A stretch of 58,521 bases of DNA from Streptococcus saliviloxodontae (GTDB lineage Bacteria > Bacillota > Bacilli > Lactobacillales > Streptococcaceae). Shown here in pieces: positions 51,850 to 58,521 of the stretch. The notes beneath the pieces are model-generated. The model was given only the letters and a program-made list of their open reading frames with translations. It searched no databases and had not been told where the DNA came from. A program made the position numbers and the translations under genes. Each line of letters starts with the position of its first letter. Positions within the stretch are counted from its first letter, which is position 1. The DNA lies in NCBI RefSeq assembly GCF_016908655.1, contig NZ_JAFBEI010000007.1, forward strand, positions 1-58,521, in the 5' to 3' direction.

Positions 51850-53268
51850 ATGTCTGATAAAGATACTATTGTAAAACCCAAGGATGTGACCTTGGATGAT
51901 TATAAATTTGGATTTCATGATGATGTCCAACCGATTTTTACAACAGGTAAAGGACCGACAGAAGAGGCGGTACGTGAACTGTCTCGCGTTAAGGAAGAGC
52001 CAGATTGGATGCTTGATTTCCGCCTTAAGGCTTTAGAAACCTTCCATAAAATGCCTATGCCGGATTGGGGGCCAGACCTCTCAGAGCTAGATTTTGATGA
52101 GATTATCTACTATCAAAAGGCTTCTGAAAAGGCAGAGCATTCTTGGGATGATGTTCCAGAAGAGATAAAAGAGACCTTCAATCGTATCGGTATCCCAGAA
52201 GCAGAGCAACACTATTTAGCTGGTGCTGTGGTGCAGTACGAGTCTGAGGTAGTCTATCACAACATCAAGGAAGAATACGATAAATTAGGGATTATTTTTA
52301 CCGATGCTGACACGGCTTTGCGTGAACATCCAGACCTTTTCCGCAAATACTTTGCCAAATTGGTTACGCCAGGAGACAACAAATTGTCTGCTTTGAATGC
52401 TGCCTTTTGGTCAGGAGGAACCTTTATCTATGTCCCTAAAGGGGTTCAATGTGAGATTCCTTTGCAGACTTACTTCCGTATGAATCATGAAGAGACAGGG
52501 CAGTTTGAGCGTACCCTGATTATCGTAGATGAAGGTGCTAGCATCCATTATGTCGAGGGGTGTACCGCACCGATTTATTCGACAGCAAGTCTTCACGCTG
52601 CTATCGTAGAAGTTTATGCCTTAGAAGGTTCGACCATGCGTTATTCAACTATTCAAAACTGGTCTAATAACGTTTATAACTTAGTTACCAAGCGTGCTAA
52701 GGCAGATAAGAATGCAACGGTAGAATGGTTGGATGGTAACCTCGGTTCTCACACCACGATGAAGTATCCGTCAGTTATTCTAGATGGTGAGGGTGCTCGT
52801 GGAACCATGTTGACCATCGCTTTTGCCAACGGACATCAAATCCAAGATACAGGTGCTAAGATGATTCACAACGCACCGCATACTAGCTCGTCTATCATCT
52901 CAAAATCCTTAGCGAGACGAGGTGGTGAGGTTAACTATCGAGGGCAGGTTACCTTTGGACCAAATTCACAAAAATCTGTCAGCCACATTGAGTGTGACAC
53001 AATCCTGATGGATGACCAGTCCAAATCAGATACTATTCCTTTCAACGAAATTCACCAGTCAAAAGTTGCCTTAGAGCATGAGGCAAAGGTCTCTAAGATT
53101 TCAGAAGACCAGCTCTACTATCTGATGAGTCGTGGATTGACTGAAAGCCAGGCGACAGAAATGATTGTCATGGGATTTGTCGAACCCTTCACCAAAGAAC
53201 TTCCAATGGAGTATGCTGTCGAGCTAAATCGTTTGATTAGCTATGAAATGGAAGGCTCTGTGGGCTAA
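51850..53268 (+). CDS. sufB: Fe-S cluster assembly protein SufB
   Basis: A 472-residue SufB scaffold protein. Landmarks are [19 protein letters not shown], the conserved [16 protein letters not shown] with the cluster/persulfide-region cysteine, and the C-terminal [22 protein letters not shown] and [16 protein letters not shown] segments. It normally works with SufC and SufD to build Fe-S clusters and is usually the last gene of sufCDSUB. Here no sufC, D, S or U is nearby. The gene sits between vicX and rnc behind a MITE-like element and has its own AAAGGAG site and probably its own promoter. It may be a second copy or a displaced only copy. Confidence 0.93.
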   Translation: MSDKDTIVKPKDVTLDDYKFGFHDDVQPIFTTGKGPTEEAVRELSRVKEEPDWMLDFRLKALETFHKMPMPDWGPDLSELDFDEIIYYQKASEKAEHSWDDVPEEIKETFNRIGIPEAEQHYLAGAVVQYESEVVYHNIKEEYDKLGIIFTDADTALREHPDLFRKYFAKLVTPGDNKLSALNAAFWSGGTFIYVPKGVQCEIPLQTYFRMNHEETGQFERTLIIVDEGASIHYVEGCTAPIYSTASLHAAIVEVYALEGSTMRYSTIQNWSNNVYNLVTKRAKADKNATVEWLDGNLGSHTTMKYPSVILDGEGARGTMLTIAFANGHQIQDTGAKMIHNAPHTSSSIISKSLARRGGEVNYRGQVTFGPNSQKSVSHIECDTILMDDQSKSDTIPFNEIHQSKVALEHEAKVSKISEDQLYYLMSRGLTESQATEMIVMGFVEPFTKELPMEYAVELNRLISYEMEGSVG

Positions 53269-53479
53269 TGTAATAAACTGAGTTAAGAATAATGCAGTAT
53301 CCTAGTTGTTAGATGGATTATCTAACTTCATGGGTACGGTTTATTTTTAGCGAATTAAAACCGCTATCTTTTTGTGCTATACTAAAAATAGGATGAGAAA
53401 TAGTATTCCTTTGAAGGCAATGACTAGCTGATGTCCTTTAGTGATTTATGTTATCTTTCCAACCTATTAGGAGGAGTTT

Positions 53480-53863
53480 ATGATAAAAAAGGAAAAGTTG
53501 AGGTATGCTCTATTGCTCTTTTTGGTGCTAACAGTTGTCGATCTAGTTAGTTATCTAGGATTTAACTTGTTTGGTAAGAATTTGGGAGTTTTCACCATTA
53601 ATAGTTTTGACTATCTGAGGACGCTAGGGATTGCTTGTTGTCTTACTTTTGTCGAGGTATTTAAAGGTAAGGGGTGTTTTGTTTTTGGAGTCATCTATGG
53701 TTTGTTCAATATTTTGATGAAATGGCTAAAACCTTATGGTATAGAAATTGGGTTGGCTCCTTACTTGATTTGGACTGTTTTCTTGGCTGTAGGAGTTCTT
53801 TTACTTTACCAACCTTGGAAAAGTATAGGGGCTAGAAAAAGAACATCACGAAAGCGAAAGTGA
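53480..53863 (+). CDS. Small membrane protein, unknown function
   Basis: A 127-residue protein with about four hydrophobic segments (roughly 9-30, 43-62, 66-84, 92-110) and a strongly basic C-terminus (GARKRTSRKRK). TTAGGAGGAG is ideally placed before the ATG. A TATACT at about 53375 gives a possible -10. I recognise no family. It lies between sufB and rnc, in a place where other streptococci have no gene as far as I know. Confidence 0.6.
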   Translation: MIKKEKLRYALLLFLVLTVVDLVSYLGFNLFGKNLGVFTINSFDYLRTLGIACCLTFVEVFKGKGCFVFGVIYGLFNILMKWLKPYGIEIGLAPYLIWTVFLAVGVLLLYQPWKSIGARKRTSRKRK

Positions 53864-53989
53864 AGGACTGATTATAAATAGGTAGAATGTTGAGTGCATT
53901 TTACCTATTTTATTTGGTTTCTAGTATGTTTTTAGGGCAAAACTTGTTATAATAGAAGGGCTATTATAGTTTTAGAAAGAGAGTATCAG

Positions 53990-54676
53990 ATGGAAGCCTT
54001 ACAACACACCTTAAAAGAATCTTTTGGTATTGTTTTTGATGACCTTAGTCTTTTGGAAACTGCCTTTACTCACACGTCTTACGCTAATGAACATCGCCTC
54101 CTAAAAATTTCACATAATGAGCGTTTGGAATTTTTAGGAGACGCGGTTCTGCAATTATTGATTTCGCAATATCTTTATCTCAAATATCCTACTAAAACCG
54201 AAGGGGACATGTCCAAGTTACGTTCGATGATTGTACGAGAAGAGTCTTTGGCAGGTTTTTCAAAAGACTGTGGCTTTGACCAGTACATCAAACTTGGTAA
54301 AGGTGAGGAAAAATCAGGTGGTCGTACCCGTGAGACCATCCTAGGAGATCTTTTTGAAGCCTTTTTAGGTGCCTTGCTATTGGATAAGGATGTCGATGCA
54401 GTACAGACCTTTTTGGATCAGGTGATGATTCCCAAGGTTGAGACTGGAAGTTACGAGCAAGTCAAAGACTACAAGACTCAACTACAAGAACTTCTACAGA
54501 CCAAGGGTGAGGTTACTATCGTTTATACGGTAGTTAATGAAGAAGGTCCAGCCCACGCCAAACAGTTTGAAGTTGAAGTGACAGCAGACGGACAGAGCCT
54601 CAGTAAGGGGCAAGGCCGTTCGAAAAAAATGGCAGAGCAAGCTGCTGCTAAAAAAGCTTTAGAGCAGTTGACTTAG
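53990..54676 (+). CDS. rnc: Ribonuclease III
   Basis: A 228-residue double-strand RNA endonuclease with the catalytic signature [13 protein letters not shown] (residues about 41-53), the second acidic site [14 protein letters not shown], and a C-terminal dsRNA-binding domain ([15 protein letters not shown]...[21 protein letters not shown]). It processes rRNA and structured transcripts. GAAAGAGAG precedes the ATG. smc follows at 56 bp, the usual streptococcal order. Confidence 0.95.
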   Translation: MEALQHTLKESFGIVFDDLSLLETAFTHTSYANEHRLLKISHNERLEFLGDAVLQLLISQYLYLKYPTKTEGDMSKLRSMIVREESLAGFSKDCGFDQYIKLGKGEEKSGGRTRETILGDLFEAFLGALLLDKDVDAVQTFLDQVMIPKVETGSYEQVKDYKTQLQELLQTKGEVTIVYTVVNEEGPAHAKQFEVEVTADGQSLSKGQGRSKKMAEQAAAKKALEQLT

Positions 54677-54732
54677 AGAAAGGGTACTTATTGGACTGAG
54701 CTCGTGAGATTCAGTTCTTTTTCTATCAAAAT

Positions 54733-57700
54733 ATGTTTTTAAAAGAAATTGAAATGCAAGGGTTTAAATCCTTTGCTGATAAGACGAAGGTGACTTTTGA
54801 CCAAGGGGTAACTGCAGTCGTTGGTCCCAATGGGTCAGGAAAATCAAATATAACAGAGAGTCTGCGTTGGGCATTGGGAGAGTCAAGTGCTAAGAGTTTG
54901 CGTGGTGGTAAGATGCCAGACGTCATTTTTGCAGGAACAGAGCATCGTAACGCCCTCAATTTTGCTCAAGTCAGAGTAACCTTGGACAATTCAGATGCCT
55001 TTATCAGCGACGCTGGTTCGGAAATTCATGTGGAGCGACGCATTTATCGGAATGGCGATAGCGACTATCTCATAGATGGAAAAAAGGTTCGCTTAAAGGA
55101 TATCCACGAACTGTTCTTAGATACAGGTCTTGGGAAGGACTCATTCTCAATCATTTCTCAGGGACGTGTCGAGGAAATTTTTAACAGTAAGCCTGAGGAA
55201 CGCCGAGCGATTTTTGAAGAAGCTGCAGGTGTTTTGAAGTATAAAACCCGTAAAAAAGAGACGGAAACTAAGCTCAAGCAAACCCAGGATAACTTGGATC
55301 GTTTAGAAGATATCATCTATGAGTTGGATATGCAGGTCAAACCCTTGGAGAAGCAAGCAGAGACAGCTAAGCAATTTCAAGTGTTGGACAAGGAGCGTCG
55401 TGGTCTTCACTTAGACTTATTGGTAGATACTATTCAACGAAATAAGGCTAAGTTGCAGGAATTGACAGAAGACTTGGAAAGCGTTAAATCAGAGCTGTCA
55501 ACTTACTATAAGGACCGCTCACGTTTAGAAAGAGACAATCAAAAACTCAAAGCACGCCGTCAAAAAGTGGCTCAGGAGCAGCAGGTCTATCAAGAAGACT
55601 TAGTTGCCTTAACCAGTTTGATTGGAGATTTGGAAAGTCGTATTCAGATTAGTCAGATACAAGCTAATCAATCTAAGGAAAAAGCTAGTGAAAACCGTTC
55701 TCGTATGAATGCTTTAGCTGATGATAAGGACACGCTTGAAGCGACGTACAAGGAAAGTTTGCAAAAGCAAGAGAGCCTGACACAGTCACTTGAGGTTGAA
55801 AAAGCGCGTATCGCTAGCTTGACTGAGCAACTGGAGCAGTTTTCAAGTAGCCCTGATCAGATTATTGAAGGCTTGAGAGACCGTTTTGTTGCTCTGATGC
55901 AGGAAGAAGCTGACCTTTCCAATCAATTGACGGCCTTGCGGTCAGATATGGCCAAGGCCAAAGAATTGTCTGAAAATCAGTCAGAAGAGTTGGCTCAGCT
56001 GAGAGAAGAAGTGGTAGAGCTAAGAGAGCAGGCTAAGCTAGCTCTCAAAGACTATGAGTCTGCTAAGCAATCGGTTAAAGACTTACTAGATGCTTATCAG
56101 TCAGAGTTCCAAGCTGTACAGCAACATGAAAAAGACTATCGAGAGGCTCAAGATCTGTTATTCGATCATTTAGATGTTCTCAAGACGAAAAAAGCACGTC
56201 AGCAGAGTTTAGAGGCAATCTTAAAGAATCACAGCAATCTCTACGCAGGGGTCAAGGCGATTTTGCAGGAATCTCAATCTTTGGACGGTATCATTGGTGC
56301 TGTCAGTGAGTCGGTGACCTTTGACAGACGTTACCAGACAGCTATGGAGATTGCCTTGGGACCTAGTGGTCAAAATATCATTGTCTCCGATGAGTCTGCT
56401 GCTAAGAAGGCTATCGCCTACTTAAAACAGACTCGCCAAGGGCGTGCAACTTTTCTGCCTTTGACAACAATCAAGCCACGTCGTTTATCAGAGCATCACT
56501 TTTCAATCTTGACTTCAAGTCAGGGCTTTCAAGGAATGGCGAGTGACCTAGTACGCTTTAACCCAGAGCTAGAGACGATTTTTCAAAATCTCTTGGGGGT
56601 GACCGCTATCTTTGATACAGTGGATCATGCTAACCTAGCAGCGCGCGCTTTGCATTACCAAGTTCGCCTTGTGACCTTGGATGGTACAGAGTTGCGTCCA
56701 GGAGGTTCTTTCTCAGGAGGTGCCAATCGCCAAGATAACACCATGTTCATCAAGCCAGAGTTAGATGCCCTCCTGTTGGAAATAGCAGAGCTAGAAAGTC
56801 AGCAATTGTCTGAAGAAAAAGCTCTGAATGAAAAGAAAACTCTCCTTGATAAGAGCCGTCACAACCTTGAAACGCTAAAAAGAGATGGCGAAGATGCTCG
56901 CTTCTTAGAGCAAAAAGCACAATTGCATTACCAGCAGTTGGCTGAACGTTTAGGAGACCTCCAAACCTTGCTTTCTCAGAGAAGTCAGAGTGAGTCTTCG
57001 TGGGATCAAGAACAGGCTAAGCAGCGTCAGGAAGAGCTCAAGGCTAGTCTTCAACAAATCAATGAGGAAAAGACGCAGCTGACCTTAGAAATTGAGCAGA
57101 TAAAGACGGACAAGGATAGTATCGAGGAAAAGGTTGCCCAATTAAGGGAAGCCTTATCAGAAGCCCGCTTGGCAGAGCGTGAACTGCTGAGCGAGCAGAA
57201 GTTTACTAGTTCCAATAGTTTGCGTCAAGAGTTGGAAATTAAAGAAATAAGTCGTCAGCTCGATCTATTGAGTCAAGCCTTAGATGGGCATGACAATGCC
57301 CATCTTGAACAAGAAATTCCGCTTCTAACGCAACAGCTTTCCCAAGCAAAATCAGACAAGTTAGCGCGTGAGCAGGATGTGATTCGCATTCGTTTTGAGT
57401 CCGAGGATATTGATGGTCAATTGGATGACCTTGATGAGCAACTGCAAAAATTAAGCGCCAAAAACGATGATTTTATCCGTCATCAAGCCCAGTTAGAAGC
57501 GATGATAGAGCAGGTCTCAGATAGTCTTCGTCAGTCCTCTCAGAGCTTATCAGAAGATTACCGAATGTCTTATCAAGAGGCCCTAGATCAGGTTCAAGCA
57601 ATCTCAGACTTGCCAGCTGCTGAGCTACGATTGAAAGACTTGCATCGTGCCATAAAAGAGTTGGGTCCGATTAACTTGGATGCCATTAGTCAGTTTGATG

Positions 57701-58272
57701 AGGTTAAGGAGCGTTTGGATTTCCTTAATGGTCAAAAAGGAGACCTGGATGCGGCTAGAGAACTCCTTTTATCTACCATGTCTGATATGGATGATGAGGT
57801 CAAGACCCGATTCCAAGCAACTTTTGAAGCTATTCGTCAGTCCTTTAAGGAAACCTTCAACCAGATGTTTGGTGGTGGATCCGCAGATCTGATTTTGACA
57901 GAAAAGGATGTCTTGACTTCTGGGGTTGAAATTTCGGTGCAGCCTCCCGGTAAGAAAATCCAGTCTCTCAATCTCATGTCTGGTGGGGAAAAAGCACTGT
58001 CAGCCTTAGCTCTGCTATTTGCTATTATCCGCGTCAAGACCATTCCATTTGTGATCTTGGACGAGGTTGAGGCTGCTCTAGACGAGGCTAATGTCAAGCG
58101 TTTCGGTGACTATCTCAACCGCTTTGATAAGTCTAGCCAGTTTATTGTGGTGACCCACCGTAAGGGGACAATGGCTGCCGCTGATAGCATCTATGGCGTG
58201 ACCATGCAGGAGTCAGGTATCTCTAAGATTGTCTCAGTTAAACTCAAAGAAGCTGAGCAATTGACACAATAG
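54733..58272 (+). CDS. smc: Chromosome segregation ATPase SMC
   Basis: An 1179-residue SMC protein. The N-terminal head has Walker A GPNGSGKSN (about 32-40), followed by a long coiled coil, a hinge domain (about 505-665, with HSNLYAGVKAIL...LRPGGSFSGGA), the returning coiled coil, and the C-terminal head with signature LNLMSGGEKALSALALLFAI and Walker B PFVILDEVEAALDE. It condenses and segregates the chromosome with ScpA and ScpB. It has full length for the family. No strong ribosome site is seen directly before ATG 54733. Confidence 0.96.
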   Translation: MFLKEIEMQGFKSFADKTKVTFDQGVTAVVGPNGSGKSNITESLRWALGESSAKSLRGGKMPDVIFAGTEHRNALNFAQVRVTLDNSDAFISDAGSEIHVERRIYRNGDSDYLIDGKKVRLKDIHELFLDTGLGKDSFSIISQGRVEEIFNSKPEERRAIFEEAAGVLKYKTRKKETETKLKQTQDNLDRLEDIIYELDMQVKPLEKQAETAKQFQVLDKERRGLHLDLLVDTIQRNKAKLQELTEDLESVKSELSTYYKDRSRLERDNQKLKARRQKVAQEQQVYQEDLVALTSLIGDLESRIQISQIQANQSKEKASENRSRMNALADDKDTLEATYKESLQKQESLTQSLEVEKARIASLTEQLEQFSSSPDQIIEGLRDRFVALMQEEADLSNQLTALRSDMAKAKELSENQSEELAQLREEVVELREQAKLALKDYESAKQSVKDLLDAYQSEFQAVQQHEKDYREAQDLLFDHLDVLKTKKARQQSLEAILKNHSNLYAGVKAILQESQSLDGIIGAVSESVTFDRRYQTAMEIALGPSGQNIIVSDESAAKKAIAYLKQTRQGRATFLPLTTIKPRRLSEHHFSILTSSQGFQGMASDLVRFNPELETIFQNLLGVTAIFDTVDHANLAARALHYQVRLVTLDGTELRPGGSFSGGANRQDNTMFIKPELDALLLEIAELESQQLSEEKALNEKKTLLDKSRHNLETLKRDGEDARFLEQKAQLHYQQLAERLGDLQTLLSQRSQSESSWDQEQAKQRQEELKASLQQINEEKTQLTLEIEQIKTDKDSIEEKVAQLREALSEARLAERELLSEQKFTSSNSLRQELEIKEISRQLDLLSQALDGHDNAHLEQEIPLLTQQLSQAKSDKLAREQDVIRIRFESEDIDGQLDDLDEQLQKLSAKNDDFIRHQAQLEAMIEQVSDSLRQSSQSLSEDYRMSYQEALDQVQAISDLPAAELRLKDLHRAIKELGPINLDAISQFDEVKERLDFLNGQKGDLDAARELLLSTMSDMDDEVKTRFQATFEAIRQSFKETFNQMFGGGSADLILTEKDVLTSGVEISVQPPGKKIQSLNLMSGGEKALSALALLFAIIRVKTIPFVILDEVEAALDEANVKRFGDYLNRFDKSSQFIVVTHRKGTMAAADSIYGVTMQESGISKIVSVKLKEAEQLTQ

Positions 58273-58283
58273 GAAGTAAAAAC

Positions 58284-58315
58284 AACCAAGTTCACAGAGA
58301 ACTTGGTTTTTTTCG
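58284..58315 (+). terminator. Terminator after smc
   Basis: AACCAAGTT (58284-58292) pairs with AACTTGGTT (58300-58308), followed by a T-run. Confidence 0.88.
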
Positions 58316-58371
58316 CTAATTCTACTTATTTTTTGATACAATAGAGTTATGTAAACGTTTTGAGGTGAATT

Positions 58372-58422
58372 ATGGTTAGATTAGTTGCAACAGAAATCGG
58401 AATAAGACAATTGATACAATAG
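58372..58422 (+). pseudogene. Remnant start of a Cof-type HAD hydrolase gene
   Basis: A 16-codon ORF, MVRLVATEIGIRQLIQ, behind a good GAGGTGA ribosome site and a TACAAT -10 at about 58336. Its first residues match the usual start of Cof-type HAD phosphatases (MxKLVATDIDGT), genes often found after smc in streptococci. The catalytic Asp-x-Asp is lost and the frame stops 4 bp before an ISL3-like end. This reads as a gene interrupted or degraded by an insertion. The match is short, so the call is tentative. Confidence 0.35.
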
Positions 58423-58426
58423 AATA

Positions 58427-58521
58427 GGCTCTTCGTCAACTGTAGTGGGTTGACTTATAATCAGCAGCGAGAGAGAATCAGATTGGTTCTCTCTTTTTGC
58501 ATGTTTAAAGCGATGAGAATC
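58427..58521. mobile_element. ISL3-family-like insertion sequence end (partial)
   Basis: GGCTCTTCGTCAACTGTAG (58427-58445), followed by TGGGTTGA, resembles the terminal inverted repeat of streptococcal ISL3-family elements. After it comes a hairpin GAGAGAATC...GGTTCTCTC with T-run (about 58471-58498). No transposase codons are in the window, so the element is either cut by the window edge or only a remnant. Recognition is from memory of the end sequence. Confidence 0.5.

Overview
This window is a segment of a low-GC Gram-positive chromosome, almost certainly a Streptococcus and most likely of the S. salivarius group (salivarius, vestibularis or thermophilus-like). The evidence is the divergent pepQ/ccpA pair, the vicRKX, rnc and smc genes, the malolactic genes mleR/mleS/mleP, the paired glycolipid glycosyltransferases after ccpA, and streptococcal-type IS ends. 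Both edges of the window lie in insertion-sequence ends (IS3 family on the left, an ISL3-like end on the right), so it may be a whole contig bounded by repeats. I see no tRNA, rRNA, CRISPR array or prophage.

Layout. 0.1-2.3 kb: glyoxalase and nitroreductase (minus strand), then a ROK kinase. 2.5-5 kb: a PLDc_N small protein, ABC ATPase, ABC permease and convergent TetR. 5-10 kb: pepQ divergent from ccpA, then two glycolipid glycosyltransferases. 10.1-12.9 kb: a T-box leader, a small membrane protein, a MazG-like protein and thrS. 13-15.2 kb: DUF4811 and a DHA2 drug exporter. 15.6-19.6 kb: a siderophore-type iron ABC importer, with the binding protein divergent from two permeases and the ATPase.

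19.8-27.2 kb is the most interesting metabolic block. It has a urocanase-like gene, a DUF917 gene, and a histidine ammonia-lyase-like gene that lacks the MIO-forming Ala-Ser-Gly triad, followed by a complete betaine-type (QAT) ABC importer. There is no hutI or hutG. I interpret it as an operon for uptake and breakdown of a trimethylated, sulfur-containing histidine derivative (ergothioneine or S-methyl-ergothioneine) rather than of histidine.

27.3-37.4 kb is an accessory cell-envelope island. It holds two DUF3114 paralogues that appear to be translated from leaderless mRNAs, two related exported helical proteins, an unknown anchored protein, a two-component system whose sensor carries a very Asp-rich outer loop, 110-bp tandem repeats, a multi-membrane GT-C-like protein and a VTT/DedA protein. 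Two promoters in the island share direct repeats of GCCACA with identical geometry (23 bp apart, the last 48 bp before the -10). The same motif lies before the two-component operon. This looks like a small local regulon.

37.5-45.4 kb: mleR divergent from mleS-mleP, a ClC channel/antiporter, an NmrA-type reductase and a cytoplasmic alpha-amylase behind a perfect 38-bp palindrome. 45.4-48.5 kb (minus): a polar amino-acid ABC importer with a CodY-like box. 48.7-58.3 kb: vicR-vicK-vicX, then a 176-bp MITE-like element, a lone sufB and a small membrane gene inserted before rnc-smc. The right edge has a 16-codon remnant resembling the start of a Cof-type HAD hydrolase, cut by the ISL3-like end.
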